DNA of 36,942 nt from Pseudomonadota bacterium (GCA_021821885.1 JAKARO010000018.1:1-36942); one strand, 5' to 3'; positions 8,511-17,563 are shown, counted from the first letter of the stretch. Program-made: numbers and translations. Notes: a model not told the origin generated them from the sequence alone.

Positions 8511-10019
8511 CTAAACAGGCTGCTGGCCGGCAGGCCGAAGACGTTCCGAGAGATGGAACATCTGCCGCAGGATGGATTCATCCGGGGGAGTTTCACTGGC
8601 GAGGATTTTCCGGATAAACCGAGCGAAGCGTTCCTGTGCCTGCATTCTTTCGTACATTTCCATAAGAGGGAAGAAATAGTTGTTTCGTTGTGGGGAAGCG
8701 AGAGCCGCCTGCTCAAGAAGGCCAACGGCTTCATCTACCTGGCCATAATCCAGCAGCATGTTGAACTCCTGCAGCACCTGGTCACCCGCTTCAGTATTGG
8801 CCACCATGTGGTCATGCCGTAGCTGTTCTTCCACAAGGGGAGGACTGCTGGCCGGAATGGCACTGGCCGGAATGTGGTGCCCATGGCGCTCGGCGATGGC
8901 GCCAAGCTGGTTTTCATTTCCCTCCGCCCCTGCAAGCTCATCCCAGAGCGGGGAATCACCCATCTGCCGTCCCAGGGAAAGCAGGCGCTGGCGCAGGGCC
9001 TTTCCCATGCCCCATAACGTTATATACAGGGAGAGCAGGGCCCTGCCGTACTGGTCCTTTTCCTGCCGTGCATGGAGTATCCGGAGCAGGGCGACATGTA
9101 GGCCGGGCTGCTCCGGGTGCAGGATGGTCTGGCGGTTCAGGAGTATGGCTGCCTCATCAAACTGGCCGGCCTCCTGCAGGAGCTGCAGGGCCAGACTGGG
9201 AGAGACCAGCGTGGAAATAATGGTCTGTTCTACCGGGGTGACCGGCATGGCAGGGACTGACCCTTGGACCAGCGCGCACGCATCCTTTACGGGCGCAGGG
9301 CTGGAACGGATAGGGGAGCGCTCGCGGCGGAAGGCATCCAGATGGATACCCGAAAAGTCCACGGGTTCCGGATTGACAATTACCTGCTGCAGTTCGCGCT
9401 GTATTTCTGCAAAGCCCGGGCTGTCCACCACCAGTATGGGCATGGCTGGGGTTTTTTGCGAATTTCTGCGGCCCAGCTCGGCGTCCACAATCTCCCTTCC
9501 CATGCCCAGCTGCGTATCCGCGAACACCCTCAGGGTCAGATTGTCTGGATCCTTCTCCAGTCCAGCCAGGGCCAGGGTGACTGCCTGGTCTCGGCTGAGA
9601 CTGCAGTTTTCGAGCGCCCTTTCAAGGAGTTCAGTCAGATGGTCGATGTCCAGAAGCTCAAGATAGAGGTCAAGGAGACGCCCTGCCTGCACCGAATCCT
9701 CCGGATGATGGTCTACATACCAGCGCAGGGTGGTTGCAGCCTGTTCCAGATGTCCATAGGCAAGGTAAATATCAATTTCGTCAAGAATGCTGACTTCATC
9801 AATCTCGGCTGCGCGCCGATCCAGTCTGCCCTGTGGTTCCGGAACGGGCGGCACCAGTGGCGTGCCGGTTCCCGAGAAGGCAGAAGGCATGGTCCTTCCC
9901 GCTGCTCTCCTTTCCCCACCAGCGCGTGCACGCTGTCGAAGCCATTTCCAGACCCCGGATGCGAACACCAGAAGCAGGGCAACAGCAATGATAATCCAGC
10001 TGCTCAGGGGCAGATGCAT
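8511..10019 (-). CDS. Membrane-anchored FimV-like TPR protein
   Basis: A 502-aa protein with one N-terminal transmembrane helix (residues ~7-25, SWIIIAVALLLVFASGVW) and a long cytoplasmic part made of TPR-like helix pairs. Residues ~72-110 (EVSILDEIDIYLAYGHLEQAATTLRWYVDHHPED) closely recall the cytoplasmic TPR of FimV, a hub protein needed for type IV pilus function and polar cyclic-AMP signalling in Pseudomonas. Further helical repeats occur at ~280-350 and ~405-490. It lacks the periplasmic LysM domain of full FimV. Position upstream of the receiver-like and GTPase genes suggests a scaffold role at the membrane; this is inference. Confidence 0.75.
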   Translation of the reverse strand: MHLPLSSWIIIAVALLLVFASGVWKWLRQRARAGGERRAAGRTMPSAFSGTGTPLVPPVPEPQGRLDRRAAEIDEVSILDEIDIYLAYGHLEQAATTLRWYVDHHPEDSVQAGRLLDLYLELLDIDHLTELLERALENCSLSRDQAVTLALAGLEKDPDNLTLRVFADTQLGMGREIVDAELGRRNSQKTPAMPILVVDSPGFAEIQRELQQVIVNPEPVDFSGIHLDAFRRERSPIRSSPAPVKDACALVQGSVPAMPVTPVEQTIISTLVSPSLALQLLQEAGQFDEAAILLNRQTILHPEQPGLHVALLRILHARQEKDQYGRALLSLYITLWGMGKALRQRLLSLGRQMGDSPLWDELAGAEGNENQLGAIAERHGHHIPASAIPASSPPLVEEQLRHDHMVANTEAGDQVLQEFNMLLDYGQVDEAVGLLEQAALASPQRNNYFFPLMEMYERMQAQERFARFIRKILASETPPDESILRQMFHLSERLRPAGQQPV

Positions 10020-10072
10020 GAGGTGTCAGCTCTTCCTTCAGGGGTTTGGTATTTGCCGTTCTCTCAGCAGGC

Positions 10073-10525
10073 CTAGTTAGATGCTTTTGCACTGCTGTCA
10101 ATGCATAGCAGTTCAGCGATCTCGTGCAGCCTCCAGACACTGGGGCGACTGCCGCGCAGCTCCAGGGCGATTCTGGCATACTCCCGAAAAAACGCCGGAA
10201 GTGCCCGGACAATTATGGGAAGCCGTTCCCGACTGACGGTGGACAGGCGCCATTCACACCGGGGAAATGCCGGATTGGCCATGGAACAGATCGCAACCCC
10301 CCATTCATGGTCGTGCCCTGTCCAGTGATGCCTGGCGACACAGAGACGGTGCAAGTCTGGCGTATGCCGCATCCCTACGGCAGGCCCGGCCAATTCGACC
10401 TGCAGGTCGCGGGACAGGTCCGTGACCAGATGGTCCAGACGGGCAAGGACATCCCGAATGCCCAAACCAAGGGGTTTCTCCCCCAGCAGTGTCTGACGCA
10501 GTACAAGCAGGTTGGGTGATTCCAT
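10073..10525 (-). CDS. Uncharacterised 150-aa protein, first gene of the GTPase run
   Basis: Not recognised. A soluble protein with no signal peptide. The N-terminal half is helical (VLRQTLLGEKPLGLGIRDVL, then LDHLVTDLSRDLQVEL), followed by a His/Trp-rich segment (HHWTGHDHEWGVAIC) and a C-terminal helical section. The start is supported by GGAGAC directly upstream. It leads the - strand run and lies 53 bases before the FimV-like gene, so it is probably in the same operon. The His/Cys content could hint at metal binding, but spacing does not match any motif I know. Confidence 0.6.
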   Translation of the reverse strand: MESPNLLVLRQTLLGEKPLGLGIRDVLARLDHLVTDLSRDLQVELAGPAVGMRHTPDLHRLCVARHHWTGHDHEWGVAICSMANPAFPRCEWRLSTVSRERLPIIVRALPAFFREYARIALELRGSRPSVWRLHEIAELLCIDSSAKASN

Positions 10526-10539
10526 TTCTGTCTCCTTTT

Positions 10540-10569
10540 TTTATACAATCATCCACCCAAATACTACAA
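10540..10569 (-). promoter_or_regulatory. Candidate promoter of the GTPase/glyQS run
   Basis: On the - strand a TTGTAG (10564-10569) and a TATAAA (10540-10545) are separated by 18 bases, in the 110-base gap between the divergent L,D-transpeptidase gene and the 150-aa gene. Transcription from here would leave a very short leader ending in the GGAGAC ribosome site. Weak -35 match, so only suggestive. Confidence 0.3.
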
Positions 10570-10635
10570 CGCAAAAGCGAATCGGAGATGGGCCAGCCGC
10601 AGCCCATCTTGCCTGGTGTCGCTAGTGGGGTTTCC

Positions 10636-11730
10636 ATGAAAAAGAAGTTTTATGCTGTGCTTGCCGCTTTCCTGGGTGCCGTTCAGGCCACCGTTGCCAG
10701 TGCCAGCGTATTCCCGCTGCCGGTCCACGGCAATATTGTTGGCAGTCTCAAGGCCGTCACCACGAACAGGGATGATACCCTTCTCGACATAGGCCGCTTT
10801 TATGATGTTGGCTACAACCAGATCACGGATGCCAATCCCGGTGTCAATCCATGGCTTCCAGGGCTGGCCAGCAAAGTTGTCATTCCTGGTGAATATATTT
10901 TGCCCCCAAGGCCATGGAAAGGGATCGTGGTCAACATTGCTGCGCGTCGTCTTTACTATTTCCCGCCCAACCAGCATGTGGTCTTTACCTATCCGGTTGG
11001 TGTTTTCCTCCCGGGGTGGAAAGAAAGGCTCGCCACGACGCGCATTATCCAGAAATTCCGGATGCCGGCCTGGTATGTACCCAAAAACATCCATGCCTGG
11101 TTCCAGAAGAAATTCCATATGAATATCCCATGGTACTGGCCTCCGGGGCCGGAAAACCCCATGGGAGAACTGGCGATGGAAACCGGTCTTCCGGGAATTT
11201 TCATACATGGGACCTACCATCCATGGGGTGTGGGAATGCGTGCCAGCCAGGGCTGTTTCCAGATGTATCCGGAAAATGTGGCGCAGCTGTTCCCGATGGT
11301 TCCGGTAGGAACGCCGGTCCGCATCATTGATGAACCGGAGATGGTCGGGGAACGGGACGGCCAGATCTATCTCCAGTCGTACCGGCTTCTCCATGCGTAT
11401 CACAAGGGGGGGGCTGGGGGCCTGCAGCGGGCGGTGGTAGCCATCCGGGGCTACATGTCAGGACATCATGACCGGATCCGGATAGACTGGAGGCGGGTGC
11501 GGCATGTGGTATCCATGCACAATACGGTCGCCCTGCCTATCGGTGTGGAGTCTCCCCGCTATGCGGCCCTTGTGGCCGCACTGCCGGCCAGGCCCTATGC
11601 CTATGCGCCCTATGGCGCATCGGCTAATGGTGCGGCTGTGCCTCCCCCGCTGAAACCGGCAGCTTCCATGGCGGGCGGGCGGGAAAGGATCAATGTCCAG
11701 GTCTATTTCCCCGACCAGAAAAAGCCATGA
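10636..11730 (+). CDS. L,D-transpeptidase (YkuD domain) with LysM-like N-terminal domain
   Basis: A secreted peptidoglycan cross-linking or lipoprotein-attaching enzyme, 364 aa from the ATG at 10636. Residues 1-23 form a Sec signal peptide (MKKKFYAVLAAFLGAV...ASA). Residues ~35-90 resemble a LysM repeat (DTLLDIGRFYDVGYNQITDANPGVN...VVIPGEYILP). The YkuD catalytic set is H191-G-T and S204-x-G-C207 (HGTYHPWGVG, RASQGCFQM), with C207 as nucleophile. This matches the YbiS/ErfK layout. The C-terminal ~100 residues are basic and then Ala/Pro-rich. An in-frame ATG at 10489 would remove the signal peptide from the N terminus, so it is rejected. Confidence 0.9.
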   Translation: MKKKFYAVLAAFLGAVQATVASASVFPLPVHGNIVGSLKAVTTNRDDTLLDIGRFYDVGYNQITDANPGVNPWLPGLASKVVIPGEYILPPRPWKGIVVNIAARRLYYFPPNQHVVFTYPVGVFLPGWKERLATTRIIQKFRMPAWYVPKNIHAWFQKKFHMNIPWYWPPGPENPMGELAMETGLPGIFIHGTYHPWGVGMRASQGCFQMYPENVAQLFPMVPVGTPVRIIDEPEMVGERDGQIYLQSYRLLHAYHKGGAGGLQRAVVAIRGYMSGHHDRIRIDWRRVRHVVSMHNTVALPIGVESPRYAALVAALPARPYAYAPYGASANGAAVPPPLKPAASMAGGRERINVQVYFPDQKKP

Positions 11731-11751
11731 GCCGTCCCTGTTCTGTATAGG

Positions 11752-11772
11752 CTATGGATGGCGGATCCATAG
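11752..11772. terminator. Convergent-gene hairpin, possible bidirectional terminator
   Basis: A perfect 8-bp inverted repeat (CTATGGAT, five-base loop GGCGG, ATCCATAG) lies between the ends of the convergent L,D-transpeptidase and DUF218 genes. Only a short GTTT follows on the + strand and no clear T-run on the - strand, so it is a weak intrinsic terminator at best. Confidence 0.4.
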
Positions 11773-11804
11773 GTTTCCACGTGCCGTTGCGGTGCAGGCC
11801 GTAC

Positions 11805-12596
11805 CTATCCTGTTTCCTGCACAAGCGGGCGGAGCCGGAACCAGAGAATTCCTGCGTATTCATGGACCGCTTCACTGCTGATTTCCAGGAATACCGCCCT
11901 GGGAAGCCAGACTGACCATCCGCCGGGTTTCCTGCTGCCGATCCGGTAATCGCAGGGTACTGGAACCGGCGTGAATCCGTAATGCCGGAACCAGTCCATG
12001 GCTCTTGGCATATGCAGTGCGGATGTGACCAGATAGATATTGTGAATTTTGTGCGCGGCGAGAAGCCTGGCACAGTCTTTTGCGTTCGCCGCAGTATTGT
12101 AGGAATGCCCTTCTGCCCAGATGGGTGTGGTAATGCCAAACGTGGTACGCAGAAGCTTGGCCATGGTGTCTGCCTCCGGTGGCATGCCGAGGCTTGGCGC
12201 CCCTCCACTGGGCACCACTGGCAGCCCTGTCTGCCTGGCCAGGGCGGCGGCTGCCTGGAGCCGCATGAGGGTCCGTGCATTGGCCATGCTTTTATTCTGT
12301 CCCGGAACACCGGAAATTTCTCCTCCCCCCAAGACGACGATGGCTCCAGGATGCTGCTGGGGCGCCGGAGATCCCGTGTAGGGGGGGTAGCGCGATTCAA
12401 GAGGGTGGAGGACCATCCAGGCTCCCGGCGCGGTGGAGAGGAAATACAGAAGTGCCAGGGAGAAGAACATCAGGGCACGGCCAGTCAGACGGAAACCTGC
12501 CCAGTCGAGAACCAGCCCCAGAAAACACAGAATCAGGAGATTTCCTGGAGGCTGCAGAGCGGCTGAGGCAACTGTAAGCAGGGTGATGTCGGGCAT
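11805..12596 (-). CDS. DUF218/ElyC-YdcF family envelope protein
   Basis: A 263-aa protein with two N-terminal transmembrane segments (about residues 17-33 and 40-58) and a DUF218 domain: AIVVLGGGEISGV, SGGAPSLGMPPEADTMAKLL, EGHSYNTAANAKDCARLL and LVTSALHMPRAMDWFRHYGF are the family motifs. The E. coli relative ElyC (YcbC) affects peptidoglycan assembly and lipid carrier use. The start at 12596 lies just after the lipA stop; upstream in-frame ATGs would overlap lipA. It is the last gene of the mre-lip operon. Confidence 0.82.
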   Translation of the reverse strand: MPDITLLTVASAALQPPGNLLILCFLGLVLDWAGFRLTGRALMFFSLALLYFLSTAPGAWMVLHPLESRYPPYTGSPAPQQHPGAIVVLGGGEISGVPGQNKSMANARTLMRLQAAAALARQTGLPVVPSGGAPSLGMPPEADTMAKLLRTTFGITTPIWAEGHSYNTAANAKDCARLLAAHKIHNIYLVTSALHMPRAMDWFRHYGFTPVPVPCDYRIGSRKPGGWSVWLPRAVFLEISSEAVHEYAGILWFRLRPLVQETG

Positions 12597-12609
12597 GGCC
12601 AAGGCAGAT

Positions 12610-13566
12610 TCAGGCTTGGGACCACTCCCGGAAACTGTGTTCCGCATGGTACGACGAACGCACAAGGGGACCGCTGGCCACATGGCGGAACCCCATCTCA
12701 AGGCCCTTCTGTCTCAGGTTCTCAAATTCTTCCGGAGTCACATAACGTTCTACTGGCAGGTGGTGGCGTGAGGGGGCCAGATACTGTCCCAAGGTCAGAA
12801 GATCGCATCCGGACGACCGCAGGTCCTGCATCACCAAAAGAATTTCAGCGAGTTCCTCGCCCAGCCCGAGCATAAGACCGGATTTGGCCGGGACTCCGGG
12901 CTGCAGCTCACGGTAGCGGTGCAGGAGCTTCAGGGAATGCTGATAGTCTGCTCCGGGCCGCACTTTGGCGTACAGGCGGGGCACGGTTTCCAGGTTGTGG
13001 TTGAATATGTCGGGCGGCGTGCTGGCCAGAATCTCCAAGGCACGTTCCAGCCGTCCACGAAAATCAGGGACCAGAATTTCGACGTGCAGATCCGGGCACT
13101 CTGCGCGCAGTGCCCGGATCACCTGTGAAAAATGCCCGGCACCCCCATCCCTCAGGTCATCCCTGTCCACCGAGGTAACAACGACAAAACGCAGTCCCAT
13201 TCTGGCCACGGTTTCTGCCAAATGCCCGGGTTCTTGGGGATCCGGGGAGGAAGGGCGGCCATGGGCAACGTCGCAGAAGGGGCATCGGCGGGTACAGAGA
13301 TCCCCAAGAATCATGAAGGTGGCTGTGCCACTACGGAAGCATTCACCAAGGTTGGGGCAGGAGGCTTCTTCACAGACGGTATGCAGTTTTGCATCCCGCA
13401 GAATCTCCTTGAGCCGGTCGACTTCCGGCGACAGGGGAGACCGTACCCGTAGCCAGGCAGGCTTTGGCAGTGAAGCGGGTGCCGTTACCGGCTGTATCGG
13501 GATAGGATTGCGCCGTACTTTTTCTGCGCCACGTTCGGCACTTTCATCTCTGTTTCCGCCAGTCAT
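12610..13566 (-). CDS. lipA: Lipoyl synthase
   Basis: A radical SAM enzyme that inserts two sulfur atoms into protein-bound octanoyl groups. The auxiliary cluster cysteines are in [12 protein letters not shown], the SAM cluster cysteines in CTRRCPFC, and the C-terminal RSSYHAE carries the serine ligand. I start at the ATG at 13566, five bases after the lipB stop, with GGGAGG upstream, giving 318 aa; the longer 351-aa reading would overlap lipB by 94 bases. Sulfur oxidisers with sHdr need a lipoate-binding protein, but this is the canonical LipA and not the LipS1/LipS2 pair, so its main clients are probably the 2-oxoacid dehydrogenases and glycine cleavage system. Confidence 0.96.
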   Translation of the reverse strand: MTGGNRDESAERGAEKVRRNPIPIQPVTAPASLPKPAWLRVRSPLSPEVDRLKEILRDAKLHTVCEEASCPNLGECFRSGTATFMILGDLCTRRCPFCDVAHGRPSSPDPQEPGHLAETVARMGLRFVVVTSVDRDDLRDGGAGHFSQVIRALRAECPDLHVEILVPDFRGRLERALEILASTPPDIFNHNLETVPRLYAKVRPGADYQHSLKLLHRYRELQPGVPAKSGLMLGLGEELAEILLVMQDLRSSGCDLLTLGQYLAPSRHHLPVERYVTPEEFENLRQKGLEMGFRHVASGPLVRSSYHAEHSFREWSQA

Positions 13567-13571
13567 GCCGG

Positions 13572-14219
13572 TCAGTCGCCTCCCCTGTGCAGTGGCCGCT
13601 CCAGTGTTTTCCCTAGGGCCAGAATCAGGGCGTCCGCAACCGCCTGGCTCTCCCATTCCGGACACAGGTCGCGGATCTGGACCACATCAAGGCCTGGAGT
13701 TCCGCAGGGGTGAATCCGCTGGAACGGTGCCAGATCCATGTCGGTATTGAGGCTAAGGCCGTGATAGCTGCAGCCCTTCTGTATGCGCAGGCCAATTGAG
13801 GCGATTTTTGCCCCGTGGACATAGACTCCAGGCGCGTCCTGTCTGGAACCCGCCTGGATTTTCCTTTCGCCCAATATGGAGATCACCGCGTCCTCCAGGG
13901 CGCTGGTCAGCCTCCGGACACCAATGCCCATGCGTGGCAGGTCAAGGAGCGCATACAGGACCCACTGGCCCGGTCCATGGTAGGTTACCTTGCCGCCACG
14001 GTCACTCCGGATGACTGGAATGGGGCCTGGGTCAATGACATCCGCAGGATTGGCGTTGCGCCCTAGGGTGTATACGGGCGGATGCTGCAGCAGCCATATC
14101 TGGTCAGGCGTGTCGGCATCCCTGTGCCGGGTAAATTCCCGCATGGCATCGAGGACCGTAAAATAGGGAAGGAGTCCGGGCCAGCAGCGCACGGCGATAG
14201 GGTCGCTCCCTAAAGACAC
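13572..14219 (-). CDS. lipB: Octanoyl-ACP:protein N-octanoyltransferase
   Basis: Transfers octanoate from acyl carrier protein to lipoyl domains, the step before LipA. The 215-aa product has [12 protein letters not shown] (residues ~74-85), the catalytic lysine K138 in [21 protein letters not shown], and the catalytic cysteine C172 in HPCGTPGLD. Its start overlaps the ybeD stop by ten bases. The ybeD-lipB-lipA order is the usual gammaproteobacterial one. Confidence 0.96.
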   Translation of the reverse strand: MSLGSDPIAVRCWPGLLPYFTVLDAMREFTRHRDADTPDQIWLLQHPPVYTLGRNANPADVIDPGPIPVIRSDRGGKVTYHGPGQWVLYALLDLPRMGIGVRRLTSALEDAVISILGERKIQAGSRQDAPGVYVHGAKIASIGLRIQKGCSYHGLSLNTDMDLAPFQRIHPCGTPGLDVVQIRDLCPEWESQAVADALILALGKTLERPLHRGGD

Positions 14220-14494
14220 AGGATAATCCCCCTGATTTCGCCCACGGCAGCGTAAATTGCCCTTAATTGTCCGGCATCTTCAACGGTCACACTGCAGGTG
14301 ACTGACGTATACTGTCCTTCTCGGCTGTCCCGAACCGAGAAGGCAGTGTCCGGAAGATCCGGTGCATAGGGAGCAATGGCTGCGCGAACGGCGCCCAGAA
14401 GATCTTCATGGCGGCCTATGGCCTTGACGTGATGCAGGTGCGGGAAATCCGCTGGTTCATCTGCCGCCGTGGGCTGCCGTGTCCCGATTCCCAT
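14210..14494 (-). CDS. ybeD: YbeD family (DUF493) protein
   Basis: A 94-aa DUF493 protein, in E. coli found between dacA and lipB. The ACT-like alpha-beta fold is visible in FPHLHHVKAIGRHEDLLGAVRAAI, SREGQYTSVTCSVTVEDAGQLRAIYAAV. The start has a strong AAGGAGG. The biochemical role is not established; it may regulate lipoate metabolism, as suggested by its location. Confidence 0.9.
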   Translation of the reverse strand: MGIGTRQPTAADEPADFPHLHHVKAIGRHEDLLGAVRAAIAPYAPDLPDTAFSVRDSREGQYTSVTCSVTVEDAGQLRAIYAAVGEIRGIILCL

Positions 14495-14607
14495 CAGCTA
14501 TCCTCCTTGCGGTGTCATGAACTCCGTCGCGCTCCCGGATCGATGGAGCATAGGAGATCTACTGTTTCATGGTAGTGCTTCATGGCGGTCAGGTGAAGTC
14601 TCTTCTT

Positions 14608-15771
14608 CTAGATGGTTGCACTGATCCGGTGCCACAGGCGCGTGAGGAAACCCGCAGGATGTACAGGGACGAGATTCACAACCGGTACGGTCTCCTGGAC
14701 CCGGCCGTCCAGCAGGATGGACATCTGGCCTATGACTGTTCCTTTTGCCATGGGTGCCCTGAGATCCGCTATTTCCAGATGGGTCTGGATCTCGCCTGAC
14801 CGGCCGCGCGGGACTGTAACCGTAACCGGGGCCTCTACACCCACAGGAATGTTCATGGGGGACAGGCTGGCATGATGGATGGTCCCGACCTTCTGCCCGG
14901 CGGCATACAGGGTGCGGTCATGGAAGAACCGGTAGCCGTAGTTGAGCATGTCTTCAATGGCGGAGGTCCCGGCAGACCAGCTGGGTGCTCCCATTTCGAC
15001 CGCGATGAGACGCCTTCCGCTCCTCAGGGCGGTAGCGTCAATGCAGTGCCCAGAGGCGTCCGTCAGGCCGGTTTTGAGGCCATCGACGGTTGGATCCCGA
15101 AAAAGTACGGGATTCCAGCTGCGCTGGGTAATACCATTGTAGGTATAGGATTTTTCCCGGGTAATCTGGAGAATCTGGGGGAACTGTGCTACCAGGGCCT
15201 GGGAGAGGCGTGCTACATCCAGTGCTGTTGTATACAGCCCTCCGTCGGGGAGGCCATCGACATTGGTGTAGTGCGTGGACCTGAGCCCTAGGCGTAGCGC
15301 AGTATCGTTCATCAGGGTTACAAATCCGCCCTGGCTGCCAGCGACCGCCTCCGCAAGTGCAACGGCGGCGTCATTTCCGGAATCAATCAAGAGCCCATGC
15401 AGCAACTGGTCGACGGTGACCGGAAGCCCTGGCTGTATGAACATGCTGGACCCGCCGGCTTTCCATGCAGCGTTCGATACAGGGATGGCTTCCCCAGAAT
15501 GGAGTGTGCCCCCCTGCAGCGCCTGATATGTCAGATAGGCTGTCATCAGTTTGGTCAGGCTGGCAGGGGCACGGCGAAGATGTTCGCTTTTGGCGGCAAT
15601 GATCTGGCCTGTCTGGTAGTCCATCAGGACATAGCTCGCCACATCTGGCAGGGCCGGAGCAGGGGGGATGGGCAGCATCGGGGTCGGAACAACAGCACTG
15701 GCCCAAGGCGCCCAGAGCAGAAAAATCCCGGAAAGAAGCAGACTGGATGGGGTTATGCGGCGGATAGACAT
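14608..15771 (-). CDS. dacC: D-alanyl-D-alanine carboxypeptidase (PBP5/6 type)
   Basis: A periplasmic low-molecular-weight penicillin-binding protein that trims the terminal D-Ala of peptidoglycan stem peptides. Signal peptide residues 1-26; active site S71-x-x-K74 (SLTK), S131-G-N, and K233-T-G; the C-terminal ~100 residues form the PBP5 beta domain and end in an amphipathic helix (AGFLTRLWHRISATI) used for membrane attachment. Length 387 aa fits. GAGG lies upstream of the ATG. It sits between rodA and ybeD, the common order. The symbol could equally be dacA. Confidence 0.94.
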   Translation of the reverse strand: MSIRRITPSSLLLSGIFLLWAPWASAVVPTPMLPIPPAPALPDVASYVLMDYQTGQIIAAKSEHLRRAPASLTKLMTAYLTYQALQGGTLHSGEAIPVSNAAWKAGGSSMFIQPGLPVTVDQLLHGLLIDSGNDAAVALAEAVAGSQGGFVTLMNDTALRLGLRSTHYTNVDGLPDGGLYTTALDVARLSQALVAQFPQILQITREKSYTYNGITQRSWNPVLFRDPTVDGLKTGLTDASGHCIDATALRSGRRLIAVEMGAPSWSAGTSAIEDMLNYGYRFFHDRTLYAAGQKVGTIHHASLSPMNIPVGVEAPVTVTVPRGRSGEIQTHLEIADLRAPMAKGTVIGQMSILLDGRVQETVPVVNLVPVHPAGFLTRLWHRISATI

Positions 15772-15819
15772 GCGTACCTCATGAACAGGGAAGGATCAAG
15801 GGAAGGGGGCCGGTGAGGA

Positions 15820-16914
15820 TCATTCGTGAAAGCGCGGATGCGAATGTACGGACATCAGGATACCCAGTCCAACGAGGAAGGTCAGCATTGCTGTTCCTCC
15901 GTAGCTGACCAGTGGCAGTGGTACACCCACAACCGGGAGAATGCCTGATGTCATCCCCATATTGATGAAGACATAGAGAAAAAAGGTAAGGCTCAGCGTG
16001 CCGGCAATGAGCCGGCCAAAGGGGTGACGGCTTTCAAAGGCGATAATGAGGCCGCGAAACACGATCAGCGCATATGCGGCAAGGAGGAAAAGCACGCCAG
16101 CAAGTCCGAATTCTTCGGCAAATCCTGCAAAAACGAAGTCTGTCTGTGCTTCAGGCAGAAAATCGAGATTGACCTGGGTGCCATGGAGCCAGCCTTTCCC
16201 GAAAATCCCCCCGGAACCTATGGCAATCATGCTCTGGATAATATGGTACCCCGCTCCCAGGGGATCTCTCTGGGGATCAAGGAAAGTCAGAATCCGCTCT
16301 TTCTGGTAGCCATGGAGGAAATGCCACAGGATGGGAGTGCTGATGGCTGCCATGAGGAAAAGCGCGGCAAACCAGCGCCGCCGGATTCCGGCCAGCCACA
16401 TGGAAAACAGCCCTGCGGCGCCGATCTGGGCAGCTGTTCCCAGATCGGGTTCCTTGGCAATCAGGAGGAAAGGCAGGGCAATCAGACCAAAGCCAATGAG
16501 TGCGGCCCGCCAATGCCGGACCTGCTCTTCCTGCGAATAGTAATAGGCCAGCATCAGGGGGAGTGCCAGCTTGACCAGTTCCGAAGGCTGAAAACTGACC
16601 GGGCCGGCTCCCAGCCAGCGCCGTGCGCCCAGGCTGGTCTGACCAACCAGAAGGGTCAGTATGAGGAGGAGGATGCCTGCTCCATACAGGAGCGGCGCCC
16701 AGGCACGCAGCCTTTCGGGCGGGGTGTTGGCGACCAGGACCATGACTGTGAGGCCAATGGCAAATCTCAGGAGCTGGGCCCACACCACATGGATGTTCCC
16801 CTGGCTACCACTATACAGTACCGCAAGGCTGATCCCCATCAGGATCACGATGCCAGTAACGATGGCTGGATCCAGATGTTTCAGGGGACGGAGAAATGCC
16901 AGTTTCCTGTTCAT
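15820..16914 (-). CDS. rodA: Peptidoglycan glycosyltransferase RodA
   Basis: SEDS-family polymerase of the rod elongation complex, about ten transmembrane helices in 364 aa. Signatures are SLGARRWLGAGPVSFQPSELVKL, AKEPDLGTAAQ, and the C-terminal SGILPVVGVPLPLVSYGG motif. I start at 16914 (MNRKLAFLRPLK) because GAGG lies six bases upstream; the open frame continues to 17115 but those 67 codons are hydrophilic and unlike RodA. RodA works with penicillin-binding protein 2, whose gene is absent from its usual place upstream. Confidence 0.95.
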   Translation of the reverse strand: MNRKLAFLRPLKHLDPAIVTGIVILMGISLAVLYSGSQGNIHVVWAQLLRFAIGLTVMVLVANTPPERLRAWAPLLYGAGILLLILTLLVGQTSLGARRWLGAGPVSFQPSELVKLALPLMLAYYYSQEEQVRHWRAALIGFGLIALPFLLIAKEPDLGTAAQIGAAGLFSMWLAGIRRRWFAALFLMAAISTPILWHFLHGYQKERILTFLDPQRDPLGAGYHIIQSMIAIGSGGIFGKGWLHGTQVNLDFLPEAQTDFVFAGFAEEFGLAGVLFLLAAYALIVFRGLIIAFESRHPFGRLIAGTLSLTFFLYVFINMGMTSGILPVVGVPLPLVSYGGTAMLTFLVGLGILMSVHSHPRFHE

Positions 16915-17074
16915 TCTCATCCTCGGACTGGTTTCTCTGCAGTACCGGATTTCCAGTGTCCAGGCATGGAAGGGAAAGTACCGTATTTTGCGGATGCTAG
17001 CCGGCAGAAAAATGCCTGCTGCCCGGTCATGTGCTGCCGGTCTGGGTAGGGAATGGAACAGAAGATGGAAGGAT

Positions 17075-17563
17075 TCATGTTCGCGGTCTATGGAAATATT
17101 GGTACACATGATCAAGGGTAAAGGTCAGCAGTGGCCATAGCGCCGTCCCGAGTGCGGGAGAGACCAGCAGGGAGAGATGCCAATGCGGGAGAACCCCGGA
17201 CCATCCCTGCCATAGCCATGCCGCAAGCCGTTCCAGCAGCAGCAGGGCAAAAATGAAAAAAAGCTGCTCCCACGAAGCAAACTGTTTTACCCGGGAAATG
17301 CCTGTATACAGCACGAAAACCATGAATACCAGTGCTATGGCCTGTGCACCCGGCATGTCTCCCACTACGAGATCCTGAAGGAGTCCAATGGCCCATACGG
17401 TCAGGTAGCCCGCTCCCCTATCGCTGGTAATAGCCCAGTAAAGAACCAGTAGGGCGACATAGTCCGGGTGGATGTTGGCATACATTGTCCCTAGCGGAAG
17501 GCTACTCCCGACCAGTGCCAGAAACAGGCCGGCCAGCATGCCGGCAACTGCCGCGGGTGTCAT
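17075..17563 (-). CDS. mreD: Rod shape-determining protein MreD
   Basis: A small integral membrane protein of the elongasome, 162 aa with five or six predicted transmembrane helices. Family features: an N-terminal helix followed by HPDYVALLVLYWAI, and the GLLQDLVVGDMPGAQAIALVFMVFV region. Start overlaps the mreC stop by four bases (ATGA). Confidence 0.92.
   Translation of the reverse strand: MTPAAVAGMLAGLFLALVGSSLPLGTMYANIHPDYVALLVLYWAITSDRGAGYLTVWAIGLLQDLVVGDMPGAQAIALVFMVFVLYTGISRVKQFASWEQLFFIFALLLLERLAAWLWQGWSGVLPHWHLSLLVSPALGTALWPLLTFTLDHVYQYFHRPRT

Noticed and set aside
11690-12400. Open frame of 236 codons on the - strand across the DUF218 gene
   Set aside because: Shares the strand but lies in another frame of a well-supported DUF218 gene and lacks family features.
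16024-17049. Open frame of 341 codons on the + strand opposite rodA
   Set aside because: Hydrophilic, repetitive composition and antisense to a clear RodA; no motif.
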